The notes under the pieces were generated by a model. The model made no database searches and had not been told where the DNA came from. It saw nothing but the letters and a program-made list of their open reading frames with translations. The translations under genes and the position numbers were made by a program. From contig NZ_JAFEIF010000069.1 in assembly GCF_017848645.1 (NCBI RefSeq), forward strand, positions 1-64,000: 64,000 bases of DNA, in the 5' to 3' direction. This stretch comes from Limnohabitans sp. (GTDB lineage Bacteria > Pseudomonadota > Gammaproteobacteria > Burkholderiales > Burkholderiaceae_C). This document shows, piece by piece, positions 1 through 7,950 of this stretch. Position 1 is the first letter of the stretch. The number at the start of each line of letters is the position of its first letter.

Positions 1-342
1 GTTTGAGGGGGAGATGGGGTGTTCAACAGCTTATGTTTATTTTGATGCTTTATTTATCATCAAATAGGTGATGGAATGATCCAATACGTGATGCTGTATT
101 CAACATTAATTGTTCGAATGAGTCGATCAAAAAAATTCCTGCCCAGTGCTCAATAATCTCTTAATACATTGAATTTAAAGCTAAAAGTAACGCTATCGGT
201 CACAACAGTGATCTTTTACATGATGATATATTTGCCGTCTGATTGGCTGAACTGATGGGGCTAAACCCTTCGATGAATCCCCTCAATCGATAACAAATAA
301 AGCATAATTTGCCGTCTGCTGAACCGCCCTGGAGGAGCACCC
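1..342. other. AT-rich intergenic region upstream of hipBA
   Basis: No convincing coding region is visible here on either strand. The stretch is clearly AT-richer than the genes to the right. It holds a 7-bp inverted repeat, TTTGATG (41-47) and CATCAAA (58-64), which could be a weak terminator for a gene outside the window. It also holds the direct repeat described separately and the hipB ribosome binding site. The AT-richness suggests horizontally acquired flanking DNA or a promoter region. Confidence 0.5.
231..318. promoter_or_regulatory. Direct-repeat putative HipB operator region
   Basis: The 11-mer TTTGCCGTCTG occurs exactly at 231-241 and again at 308-318, 77 bp apart, and CTGAAC follows shortly after each copy. 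The second copy lies just before the hipB Shine-Dalgarno GGAGGAG. HipB-type antitoxins usually autoregulate by binding repeated upstream operators, so these copies are natural candidates. That role is inferred from position only. Confidence 0.4.
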
Positions 343-663
343 ATGTCTATGCACCTGTCGAACTTGCCCGAGCTGGGATTGGAGGTTGCGCGCCTGCGAC
401 GTGATCAGGGCCTCTCCCAACGCGAGTTGGGCAAGCTTTCTGGCCTGGCCCAGTCCACGCTGGCTCGGCTGGAGACAGGCCAACTCAGCGAATTTGGCTC
501 CCGAAAACTCCTGCGTTTGCTGGAGGTGCTGGGGGCGGGCCTGAGCGTCACCCCATTGCGTGGGTCAGGGGCCAGTTTTACCCTGGATGACGCGCTGGCC
601 GAGCGCCGAGCACAAGTTGAATTTGAAGCACAACACCCGCTGACTCAACGGGCCAGGGGATAA
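343..663 (+). CDS. hipB: HipB-like XRE-family antitoxin/repressor
   Basis: A 106-aa protein with an N-terminal helix-turn-helix of the Cro/CI (XRE) type at about residues 12-66. The typical pattern is visible: RRDQGLSQRELGKLSGLAQS for helices 2-3, followed by LARLETG. The start is supported by GGAGGAG eight bases upstream of the ATG. Two bases separate its stop from the hipA start, the usual antitoxin-first, translationally coupled arrangement. HipB binds and neutralises HipA and represses the operon. The acidic C-terminal tail (about 75-106) is less typical and may contact the kinase. Family assignment is firm; partnership with HipA is inferred from linkage. Confidence 0.85.
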   Translation: MSMHLSNLPELGLEVARLRRDQGLSQRELGKLSGLAQSTLARLETGQLSEFGSRKLLRLLEVLGAGLSVTPLRGSGASFTLDDALAERRAQVEFEAQHPLTQRARG

Positions 664-665
664 CC

Positions 666-1997
666 ATGAGACTGACCGTCTTTGTCCATGACACAGCCGT
701 GGCCACGCTGGACTCACCCGATGGTTTTGGGCATGTGCTCTCCTACTACCCTACGGCCAAGCCCGAGCAATTCACCTCCTTGCTCATGCCCGTGCGCACC
801 CAGTCCTACAACTACCCGGAGCTGCACCCGCTCTTTCGAATGAACCTGCCAGAGGGCTTCCTGCTCTCGGTGCTGCAGGAGCGCCTGGGGCCCCATGTCG
901 GCGCTTCACCCCTGAACCTGTTGAGCGTGGTCGGACGCAATGCCATCGGACGCGTGAAGGTCGCACCTGAGGGAGCGGACCCCAAGTCGCCACCGATGGC
1001 CTTCGAGGTACGACACATCTTGCGCGGTGACAACTCGGAGCAGGCCTTCATGGGCCTGGTGCGGGAGTTCGCCGTCAGCGGGGTCAGCGGCGTGGTGCCC
1101 AAGTTCCTTGCGCCGGCTGCTGCGGGCCAGGATGCCAACAAGCTGCCCGGCAAGACCACACTGGCCACCGAAAAATTCATCGTCAAAGGCACGCCCGCTT
1201 CCCTGCCCGGGGTGGCCCTGAACGAGCATTTCTGCATGCAAGTGGCGCAGCGCGCCTTTGGCAATGCCGCAAAAACCGAGGTCTCCGACGACGCACAGGC
1301 TCTGGTCGTACACCGCTTTGATTACGAAGAAGACGGCCAGACACGTTTGGGCATGGAAGATCTTTGCAGCCTGCTTTCATTGCGCCCAGAACAGAAATAC
1401 GACGCCACCTGGGAGCGCGTGGCCAATCGCATCAAGGACGTGACACCAGTTGGACAACAGGCTGCTGCACTCTCGGACTTGGGCAACCTTTTGCTGCTGA
1501 CCTATGCGCTGCGCAACGCGGACTGCCACACCAAGAACATCGCCCTGCTCTATACGAGCAAGCAGGATGTGCGACTGGCACCCGTCTACGACATGCTCAG
1601 CATCACCGTCTACGACGACTATTGCAACAATCCGCCAGGCATGTCCATCCAAGGCCGCCAGACCTGGAACCCGGGTAAGGCACTGCCCCTGTTCTTGCAG
1701 CACTACTGTGGCATCGGTTTGGCTAAGGTCCATGGCAAAGTGGAGCGCGTGTGCGAGGCCATCGTGGAGGTATCACCAGAAGTGTTGCGCGCCACGCGTG
1801 ACAACAAGCACTTCACCGAGGTAGGCGTGCGCATGCTGAGAGCCTGGAACGAAGGCATGAACAGCCTTCGTCTGCAAAAAACCTGGAGCCTGCCGAACTT
1901 GGATCACCTGTTAGATGATGAGGCACTGGCCAAGGTGGCAGACCCGAAAGCCCCTAGGAAGGTCCTGGGCCGCAGCCCTTTGAAACTGATGAGCTGA
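666..1997 (+). CDS. hipA: HipA-like serine/threonine kinase toxin
   Basis: A 443-aa protein of normal HipA length. The N-terminal couple_hipA-type domain (about 1-100) is followed by a kinase-like core. Visible core elements are the ATP-contacting Lys in KFIVKG near residue 170, the catalytic loop NADCHTKN near 283-290 (equivalent to the family NGDxHxKN), and the metal-binding PVYDML near 305. HipA kinases phosphorylate aminoacyl-tRNA synthetases such as GltX, causing growth arrest and persistence; the target here is unknown. The gene is coupled to hipB. All key kinase residues appear present, so the toxin is probably active unless restrained by HipB. Confidence 0.88.
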   Translation: MRLTVFVHDTAVATLDSPDGFGHVLSYYPTAKPEQFTSLLMPVRTQSYNYPELHPLFRMNLPEGFLLSVLQERLGPHVGASPLNLLSVVGRNAIGRVKVAPEGADPKSPPMAFEVRHILRGDNSEQAFMGLVREFAVSGVSGVVPKFLAPAAAGQDANKLPGKTTLATEKFIVKGTPASLPGVALNEHFCMQVAQRAFGNAAKTEVSDDAQALVVHRFDYEEDGQTRLGMEDLCSLLSLRPEQKYDATWERVANRIKDVTPVGQQAAALSDLGNLLLLTYALRNADCHTKNIALLYTSKQDVRLAPVYDMLSITVYDDYCNNPPGMSIQGRQTWNPGKALPLFLQHYCGIGLAKVHGKVERVCEAIVEVSPEVLRATRDNKHFTEVGVRMLRAWNEGMNSLRLQKTWSLPNLDHLLDDEALAKVADPKAPRKVLGRSPLKLMS

Positions 1998-2059
1998 GAT
2001 ATTGGTTGACTAAAGAAGCACAGGCCAACAAGACCGCATGCGTCTGCTTCAGGGACGAT

Positions 2060-2119
2060 GCGGGAGCGTTCATCAACATGGCCCAGGTCTTTGCCGACCC
2101 ACAAACCCAACACCGCCGG
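2060..2119 (+). pseudogene. Relic of a CaiB/BaiF CoA-transferase
   Basis: A short open stretch just after hipA translates to AGAFINMAQVFADPQTQHR. It resembles the conserved region near the middle-to-C-terminal part of class III CoA-transferases, where 'I N x x x V F x D P Q' is typical. Nothing before or after continues the protein, so this is a fragment. A complete CaiB-type gene lies at 5552-6739 in the same window. The assignment rests on one motif only. Confidence 0.45.
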
Positions 2120-2282
2120 GTGCGTGCTTTGCGGCTGGCTTGGCCACTGTCGGCTTTGTGCAGCACCACTTCGGCATTGTGGTTCACGGCAAAGTCGATC
2201 ACGGTGCCAGGTGTAAACCCATGGCATCACGGATGGGTCTGGGGATGGTGATCTGTCCTTTGGCGGTGAGGGTGGTGCTCAT
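2113..2282 (-). pseudogene. Frameshifted AbrB/SpoVT-type (VapB/MazE-like) antitoxin relic
   Basis: Reading leftward from the ATG at 2282, the protein begins MSTTLTAKGQITIPRPIRDA, the canonical start of an AbrB/SpoVT swapped-hairpin antitoxin. The frame then runs into a stop. After a one-base shift near 2214 the family continues as TPGTVIDFAVNHNAEVVLHK and ends in a basic tail. The start overlaps the LysR stop in ATGA. No toxin gene follows; the relic abuts the CoA-transferase fragment. It is probably the remnant of a lost toxin-antitoxin pair, with the frameshift (apparently one lost base) as the inactivating lesion. Confidence 0.65.
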
Positions 2283-3190
2283 GCGGGCTGCGCCTGCCGC
2301 GCATCCTCTGACAACAAATCAATCAAGTCCCGCGCAAAGTTGGGCAGCTCGTCGAAGTTGCGCACACAAATTTGCATGGACCGCAAGGCCCAGGCGTCAG
2401 ACAGGGGCACCAGGCGGATGGCCATGCTGCGGGCGTGGCGGCGGGCAGCCGATTCGGGCAGCACGCCCACACCCACACCGGCTTCGATCATGCGGCAGGC
2501 CGACTCGAAGCTGCTGACCTGGATGCGCACCTTGAGCGGCTTGTTGAGCTGCTCGCATTCGCGGTTCAAGAACCCATGCAGCGCGCTGGCTTCGTGCAGG
2601 CCCACATGGTCAAACTCCAGCGCGTCGATCAGCGGCATGCTGGGCAAGTCAGCCACGGGGTGGCCGTCGGGCACCACCAGCACCAGGCTGTCGGAGCGGT
2701 AAGGCAGGGTTTGCAGGTTTTCGGTGCGCACCGAACCGGCCACGATGCCGATGTCGGTCTTGCCGTCCATCACGGCGCGCACGATTTCATTCGACAGTTT
2801 TTCCTGCAGGTCGATGTTCACATCGGGGTGCGTGGCCAGGTAGCGCTTGAGCACTTCGGGCAAGAACTCGCCCAGGGCCGTGGTGTTGGCGTACACACGC
2901 AGGTGGCCTTTGATGCCGCTGGCGTATTCCTGCAGGTCACCGCGCAGGTGTTCAATCTGGCCCAGCACCAGACGCGCCCGGTGCACAAAGGCCTGGCCGG
3001 GCGGTGTGAGGGTCACGCCCTGGCTGTGGCGGTTGAGCAGTTTGGCGCCGATGCTTTCTTCAAGGTTCTTGATGCGCGTGCTGGCCGCAGGCAGCGAGAT
3101 GAACGAAGCTTCGGCCCCTTTGGTGAGGCTGTTGGCTTCGGCCACCCGCACCATGAGGCGCAAATCCACCAGATCGAAATGAACAGACAT
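2279..3190 (-). CDS. LysR-family transcriptional regulator
   Basis: A 303-aa protein of standard LysR length. A winged helix-turn-helix occupies residues 1-65 (LRLMVRVAEANSLTKGAEAS followed by AASTRIKNLEESIGAKLLNR). A periplasmic-binding-like effector domain occupies about 90-295. It is the last gene in the leftward reading direction of the 16-gene catabolic cluster, separated from the citE-like gene by a REP-like doublet. Its position suggests it controls that cluster and senses a pathway intermediate, but LysR regulators usually lie divergent to their targets, so the target is an inference. Confidence 0.85.
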   Translation of the reverse strand: MSVHFDLVDLRLMVRVAEANSLTKGAEASFISLPAASTRIKNLEESIGAKLLNRHSQGVTLTPPGQAFVHRARLVLGQIEHLRGDLQEYASGIKGHLRVYANTTALGEFLPEVLKRYLATHPDVNIDLQEKLSNEIVRAVMDGKTDIGIVAGSVRTENLQTLPYRSDSLVLVVPDGHPVADLPSMPLIDALEFDHVGLHEASALHGFLNRECEQLNKPLKVRIQVSSFESACRMIEAGVGVGVLPESAARRHARSMAIRLVPLSDAWALRSMQICVRNFDELPNFARDLIDLLSEDARQAQPA

Positions 3191-3245
3191 GGGGGGATTG
3201 TGCCAGCGGGTCGAGGGTCAGCGGCGGCGCGGTTGGGGGTTTGGG

Positions 3246-3319
3246 TAGGAGCGCACCCCGTGCGCGATTGTTTCTAAAAGGGCGTGTGCGACGCCCATCG
3301 CCCACGGGGTGGGCTCCTA
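3246..3319. repeat. REP-like inverted doublet (BIME-like)
   Basis: Two 17-nt arms, 3246-3262 (TAGGAGCGCACCCCGTG) and 3303-3319 (CACGGGGTGGGCTCCTA), are reverse complements at 16 of 17 positions. Each arm also begins its own hairpin: GCGCAC-CCC-GTGCGC at 3251-3265 and GCCCAC-GGG-GTGGGC at 3300-3314. This is the architecture of paired REP elements, and the TAGGAGC edge recalls the well-known Pseudomonas REP. It sits between LysR and the citE-like gene and overlaps the last bases of the latter. It may also act as a terminator or mRNA-stabilising structure. Confidence 0.7.
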
Positions 3320-4168
3320 AGGGGCCAGCAAAATCTGACGCGCCAGCAACAACACCGGCGGGTCGACCATCTTGCCGTCCACACTGAACGCGCCGCCGCC
3401 CGCCGCCACTTCGGCGGCCAGCACGCGGCGGGCCCAGTCGCATTCGGCTTCGGTGGGGGCCAGGGCCTGGTGCACGCCCGCCACTTGTGCGGGGTGGATG
3501 CACAGCTTGGCCCCGAAGCCGAAGCGGCGGCTGCGCTGCGCGTCTTGCGCCAGCACCTGCGCGTCGGTTGTGGCAGTGGTCACGCCGTCCACCGGCGCGG
3601 GCAGGCCCGCACGGCGCGAGGCCACAACCAGTGCCAGGCGCACCGGGGCCAGTTCGGCTTCATCGGGGCCGCAGCGCATGCCCAGATCGGCCTGCAGGTC
3701 GATGTGGCCCAGACCCAGGCGTAAGGTGCCTGCTGCACGGGCTATGGCGTCGATTTGCCCCACACCTTCGGCGCTTTCGATCAAAGGCAAAACCAGCATG
3801 CTGCTGGTGCGAAAAGCCTGCTCGACCTGTTGTGCGTTTTCGGCCTTGGGCAGCATGAGCGCGCCCAGACCCTTCAGGCTGGCCACTGCGGCCAAGTCGG
3901 CTGCGTGCCAGGGTGTGCCCGCCGGGTTCACACGCACCAACAGGCGCGCGCGCTCGGCTGCGTCCAGGCCAGACCAAGCGGCAAACAGCGCGTCGCGCGC
4001 CGAGTCTTTGGCGTCCAGCGGCACCGCGTCTTCCAAGTCGATGATGACCGCGTCGGCACCGCTGGCCAGGGCCTTGGCAAAGCGCTCGGGGCGGTTGCCG
4101 GGCACGAACAAAAAGCTGCGCGCTAGCCCAAGGCGCGATGGCCGTGAAGGCCGTGAAGGCAGGCTCAT
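3317..4168 (-). CDS. CitE/HpcH-HpaI family lyase (citramalyl-CoA lyase-like)
   Basis: A 283-aa TIM-barrel protein of the CitE-like family, in which (3S)-citramalyl-, malyl- or citryl-CoA is cleaved to acetyl-CoA plus a keto acid. Visible features are the N-terminal RSFLFVPGNRPERFAKA, the acidic IIDLEDAVP motif, LVRVNP and the C-terminal GFGAKLCIHPAQV, all characteristic. The ATG at 4168 is chosen because it overlaps the upstream MmgE/PrpD stop as ATGA, implying translational coupling. With the CoA-transferase and MaoC hydratase upstream, a citramalyl-CoA lyase role is the best guess; malyl-CoA or other substrates remain possible. Confidence 0.8.
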   Translation of the reverse strand: MSLPSRPSRPSRLGLARSFLFVPGNRPERFAKALASGADAVIIDLEDAVPLDAKDSARDALFAAWSGLDAAERARLLVRVNPAGTPWHAADLAAVASLKGLGALMLPKAENAQQVEQAFRTSSMLVLPLIESAEGVGQIDAIARAAGTLRLGLGHIDLQADLGMRCGPDEAELAPVRLALVVASRRAGLPAPVDGVTTATTDAQVLAQDAQRSRRFGFGAKLCIHPAQVAGVHQALAPTEAECDWARRVLAAEVAAGGGAFSVDGKMVDPPVLLLARQILLAP

Positions 4169-5529
4169 GACAGCAGCGCACCCACCTTGGGCCAGCTGGC
4201 CACTTGCCAAAGCGCATCCACGCTTTGACGCATGGCCTCAGGCGTGGCACCGCCGCTGAAGGCGGCCAGGCGCAGGGCTTTGTCGGTGATTTCCTGACGC
4301 GAGAGGGTGTTGCCCGGGTCGCCCTTGGGCTCGTCCACGCGGCCGTGCAGCACGCGGCCGTCGGTGGTGGTCACCGTGACTTTGCCGATCCAGCGCTTGG
4401 GGTAGGCGCTGTCCACTTCCGCGTCCAGCACCATGCTGACTTTGTCGCGCAGGGACTGGGTGTGTGCACTCAAAAAGTCGCGGTCGAATTCGGTCAGGCC
4501 GGCGTGGCCGTGCTGCGCCACCAGCGCCAGCACCGTGCCCATGGAGAACTTGCTCTGGTGCACCGTGACGGGCCGCACCACCGGGCCGAGCACGTCGATG
4601 GCACCTTGGTGCACATGGGTCACCACTTGGGCCAGGTCATCGAGCTTCAAGCCATTCGTCTGCATGACGTGCAGCAGCGCATCGGCCGCCGGGTGGGTGT
4701 GGCGGCAGCTGGCGTGGTACTTGAAAGAGGTCTCGGCCGTGGCCCAGCGCGTGCCCAGGCCGTCCACCAGTCGGCTCGGGTCGGCGTCGCTCGACATGCC
4801 CACGGCCATGCCTTGTGGGCCTTCCAGAATTTCGGCCGCGCCCGTGAAGCCGTCTTTGGCCAAGTAAGCCGACATGAGACCCGCCCCAGCAGCGTGCGCG
4901 GTGTGCAGCTGCTTGCTGTCGGCGGCGGTGCGCAAGAACTCCCACAGGCCTGCCGACTGCGTGCCGGCCGAGCCGAAGGCGTGCTGCATTTGCTGCGCGT
5001 TCAGACCCAACAAATGGCCCACAGCAGCGGCCGCTGCCAAGGTGCCTGCGGTGCCGGTAGTGTGGAACACGCGGTAGTGCGAGCGCCCCAAAAATTCACC
5101 CACACGGATGCCGACTTCGTAGCCCACCACCGAGGCGGCCAACAATTGCTGGCCACTCGCGCCCAGGGCTTGTGCCACCGCAACGGCAGGCGAAAACACC
5201 ACCGTGGCCGGGTGGAACACCGAGCCGTTGTGCACATCGTCTTGCTCGGCCACATGCGAGGCAGCGGCGTTGGCCATGGCCGCCAAATACGGTGTGGTGC
5301 GTGCGCGGTTGATGATCACTTCAGAGGGGCCTTGGGTTGGTCCCATGGCCTGCGCAAAGCGGGTGATGCTCTCCACCGGGCGCGAGCCGTGCCCGGCCAC
5401 AGCAGAGCCGAACCAGTCGACCAACAGGTCTTCGATCTTGCGGACCACCGGCTCGGGAATGTCCTCGAAACGAAGGCCTGCGGCAAAGGCGGCGAGTTGT
5501 GCGGTGTTGGATGTCGTGTTGTTTGTCAT
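4165..5529 (-). CDS. MmgE/PrpD family protein
   Basis: A 454-aa member of the MmgE/PrpD fold, which includes 2-methylcitrate dehydratase and cis-aconitate (itaconate-forming) decarboxylase. N-terminal helical-domain signatures are VEDLLVDWFGSAVAGHGSRP-like, then NAAASHVAEQDDVHNGSVFHPATVV, the family's conserved D-x-x-H-x-x-S-x-x-H-P region. The lid domain includes FKYHASCRHTHPAADAL. The ATG at 5529 is preferred because GGAGAC lies just upstream; in-frame starts further upstream lack one. Its stop is coupled to the CitE gene. A C5/C6 dicarboxylate isomerase, dehydratase or decarboxylase role is inferred, with the exact reaction unknown. Confidence 0.8.
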   Translation of the reverse strand: MTNNTTSNTAQLAAFAAGLRFEDIPEPVVRKIEDLLVDWFGSAVAGHGSRPVESITRFAQAMGPTQGPSEVIINRARTTPYLAAMANAAASHVAEQDDVHNGSVFHPATVVFSPAVAVAQALGASGQQLLAASVVGYEVGIRVGEFLGRSHYRVFHTTGTAGTLAAAAAVGHLLGLNAQQMQHAFGSAGTQSAGLWEFLRTAADSKQLHTAHAAGAGLMSAYLAKDGFTGAAEILEGPQGMAVGMSSDADPSRLVDGLGTRWATAETSFKYHASCRHTHPAADALLHVMQTNGLKLDDLAQVVTHVHQGAIDVLGPVVRPVTVHQSKFSMGTVLALVAQHGHAGLTEFDRDFLSAHTQSLRDKVSMVLDAEVDSAYPKRWIGKVTVTTTDGRVLHGRVDEPKGDPGNTLSRQEITDKALRLAAFSGGATPEAMRQSVDALWQVASWPKVGALLS

Positions 5530-5551
5530 GACTGTCTCCATGTGTTCTGTA

Positions 5552-6739
5552 TCAAATGGCTTGACTGTTGCGCAGGGCTTGCACCGCCGCATCGTCCAGG
5601 CCCAGCTCGCGCAGGATGGCCTCGGTGTGCTCGCCCACAGCAGGCACGGCGTCCATGCGGTAGTCGTAGCGGTTGTTGCGCCCGGGCGGCAGCAGGGCGG
5701 GGATGTCGCCCGCAGGCGAGCCCACCTTGTGCCAGCGCTCGCGCGCCTTGAGCTGTGGGTGCGCCCAGACTCCGGCCATGTCGTTCATGCGGGCATTGGC
5801 AATTTGCGCCTGGTCCAGCCGCGCCTCGACCTCGGGCGTGGTCATGCGGGCGAACACGCCCACAATGAGCTGCTTGAGCAGGGCTCGGTTCTCGTTGCGC
5901 AATGCGTTGGTGCAAAAACGCGGATCGTTGGCCAAGGCCGCATCGCCCAGCACCACTTCGCAAAACACTTTCCATTCGCGCTCGTTTTGCAGGCCCAGCA
6001 TCACCGTGCCACCGTCGCCTGCCACAAAGGGGCCATAAGGGTAGATGCTGGCGTGCGAGGCGGCGCTGCGCGGCGGCGGGGTGGCGCCGTCGTAGGCGTA
6101 GTACAGCGGATAGCCCATCCACTCGGACAGCGCTTCGAGCATGGACACGTCGATGTGGCTGCCCTGACCGGTCTTGCCGCGCAGCAGCAGGGCCGACAGG
6201 ATGTTGGTGTAGGCGTACATGCCGGCCGCGATGTCGGCGATCGAGTTGCCGGTTTTGGACGGGTCTTCGGGCGTGCCGGTGATGGACAACATGCCCGCCT
6301 CGCTCTGAATCAAGAGGTCGTAGGCTTTTTTGTCGCGGTAGGGGCCGTCTTCGCCGTAGCCCGAGATGTCGCACACGATCAACTTCGGGTGCTTGGGGCT
6401 GAGCGCCTCGAACGACAAACCCATGCGTGCGGCGGCACCAGGCGCGAGGTTTTGCACCAGCACGTCGGCGCTTTGCAGCAAGCTGCTGAGCACGGCCATG
6501 GCGTCGGGGTTTTTCAGGTCCAGCGTCAGGCTTTCCTTGGAGCGGTTGGTCCACACAAAGTGCGAAGACTGGCCGCTCACCCGCGTGTCGTAGGCCCGCG
6601 CAAAGTCGCCCGCACCGGGGCGTTCGATTTTGATGACGCGGGCGCCCAGGTCCGCCAGTTGGCGGGTGCAGAACGGCGCGGCAATCGCGTGTTCGAGAGA
6701 GACGACGGTGATGCCGTCCAGGGGTCTTGGCGATGTCAT
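5552..6739 (-). CDS. CaiB/BaiF (class III) CoA-transferase
   Basis: A 395-aa formyl-CoA-transferase-type enzyme that moves CoA between carboxylic acids. Typical regions are RPLDGITVVSLEHAIAAPFC at the N-terminus, GARVIKIERPGAGDFAR, SLTLDLKNPDAM, and the catalytic aspartate region ADVLVQNLAPGAAARMG followed by YGEDGPYRDKKAYD. It lies 22 bp upstream of the MmgE/PrpD start and 13 bp after the acyl-CoA dehydrogenase stop, so it is part of one operon. In this context it may activate a dicarboxylic acid such as itaconate, mesaconate or methylsuccinate using succinyl-CoA, but the substrate cannot be read from sequence. Confidence 0.88.
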   Translation of the reverse strand: MTSPRPLDGITVVSLEHAIAAPFCTRQLADLGARVIKIERPGAGDFARAYDTRVSGQSSHFVWTNRSKESLTLDLKNPDAMAVLSSLLQSADVLVQNLAPGAAARMGLSFEALSPKHPKLIVCDISGYGEDGPYRDKKAYDLLIQSEAGMLSITGTPEDPSKTGNSIADIAAGMYAYTNILSALLLRGKTGQGSHIDVSMLEALSEWMGYPLYYAYDGATPPPRSAASHASIYPYGPFVAGDGGTVMLGLQNEREWKVFCEVVLGDAALANDPRFCTNALRNENRALLKQLIVGVFARMTTPEVEARLDQAQIANARMNDMAGVWAHPQLKARERWHKVGSPAGDIPALLPPGRNNRYDYRMDAVPAVGEHTEAILRELGLDDAAVQALRNSQAI

Positions 6740-6752
6740 GTCAGAACGGATG

Positions 6753-7913
6753 TCAGAACGAACGGGGCAGCCCGAGGATGTGCTCGGCCACGTAGCTGAA
6801 GATCATGTTGGTCGAGACCGGGGCCACCTGGTACAAGCGCGTTTCGCGGAACTTGCGCTCGATGTCGTATTCACACGCAAAACCAAAGCCGCCGTGCGTT
6901 TGCAGGCAGACGTTAGCCGCTTCCCAGCTGGCCTTGGCCGCGAGGTACTTGGCCATGTTGGCTTCGGCCCCGGCGTTTTGCATCGCATCGATTTTTTCGC
7001 AGGCTTTCCAGCGCATCAGGTTGGCGGCTTCGAGTTCGATGAAAGCGTCGGCAATCGGGAACTGAACTCCCTGGTTTTGGCCGATGGGGCGGCCGAACAC
7101 CACGCGGTCTTTGGCGTATTTGGTAGCGCGGTCGATGAACCAGTAACCATCGCCAATGCACTCGGCGGCGATCAGCACACGCTCGGCGTTCAGGCCGTCA
7201 AGCAAGGTCTTGAAGCCCTTGCCCTCTTCGCCCAAGAGCGCGTCTTCGGGGATCTCCAAGTTGTCAAAAAACAGCTCGTTGGTCTCGTGGTTGACCATGT
7301 TCAAAATCGGCCGCACGGTCAGGCCATTGCCGATGGCCTGCTTCAGGTCGATCAAGAAGCAGGACAAACCTTCGGAGCGCTTGGTCACCTGGTCGGCAGG
7401 CGTGGTGCGGGCCAGCAAGATCATCAGGTCGCTGTGCTGGATGCGCGAGATCCAGACCTTTTGGCCGTTGATGACCCAGCGGCCGTCCTTCCTGACGGCG
7501 GTGGTTTTGAGCTTGGTCGTGTCGCTGCCCGTGGTGGGCTCGGTCACGCCCATGGACTGGATGCGCAACTCGCCTGTGGCGATCTTGGGCAAGAGGGTGT
7601 TTTTCTGCGCATCAGACCCGCTGCGCACGATGGAATTCATCACGTACATCTGGCCGTGGCACGCGCCCGAATTGCCACCCGAGCGGTTGATCTCTTCCAT
7701 GATGACCGAGGCCTCGGCCATGGACAGGCCCGAGCCGCCGTATTCCTGCGGAATCAGCGCGGCCATCCAGCCGGCTTTGGTCAGGGCGTCGACAAACTCT
7801 TCGGGATAGCCGCGTTTTTCGTCGACCTTGCGGTGGTACTCGTCAGGGAACTGGGCGCACAGGGCACGCACAGCGTCGCGGATGTCTTGGTACTGGTCGG
7901 GTGAGGTGTGCAT
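6753..7913 (-). CDS. Acyl-CoA dehydrogenase, atypical active-site region
   Basis: A 386-aa flavoprotein with the usual acyl-CoA dehydrogenase layout: helical N-domain, beta-domain (MGVTEPTTGSDTTKLKTTA) and C-domain (YAKDRVVFGRPIGQNQGVQF, then ANVCLQTHGGFGFACEYDIE). The C-terminal segment where many family members have the catalytic base in 'YEGT' reads YQVAPVSTNM instead, so that glutamate is not at the usual place. Some families carry the base on another helix, so activity is not excluded. The ATG at 7913 starts the family alignment; an upstream extension has no homology. Operon position suggests oxidation of the CoA-transferase product. Confidence 0.85.
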   Translation of the reverse strand: MHTSPDQYQDIRDAVRALCAQFPDEYHRKVDEKRGYPEEFVDALTKAGWMAALIPQEYGGSGLSMAEASVIMEEINRSGGNSGACHGQMYVMNSIVRSGSDAQKNTLLPKIATGELRIQSMGVTEPTTGSDTTKLKTTAVRKDGRWVINGQKVWISRIQHSDLMILLARTTPADQVTKRSEGLSCFLIDLKQAIGNGLTVRPILNMVNHETNELFFDNLEIPEDALLGEEGKGFKTLLDGLNAERVLIAAECIGDGYWFIDRATKYAKDRVVFGRPIGQNQGVQFPIADAFIELEAANLMRWKACEKIDAMQNAGAEANMAKYLAAKASWEAANVCLQTHGGFGFACEYDIERKFRETRLYQVAPVSTNMIFSYVAEHILGLPRSF

Positions 7914-7950
7914 GGTGTTGGTGTCGGTGAAAAGTTTCAGGCCAAAAAAA

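Noticed and set aside
2006-2251. 81-codon plus-strand frame after hipA as an intact gene
   Set aside because: Only about 20 codons match a known family (CaiB), the rest overlaps the antisense antitoxin relic, and there is no ribosome binding site; it is a relic.
5204-6799. Long plus-strand frames opposite the catabolic genes (for example 4204-5751 and 5204-6799)
   Set aside because: They have no recognisable domains and lie wholly antisense to genes with clear family motifs; GC-rich third positions explain them.
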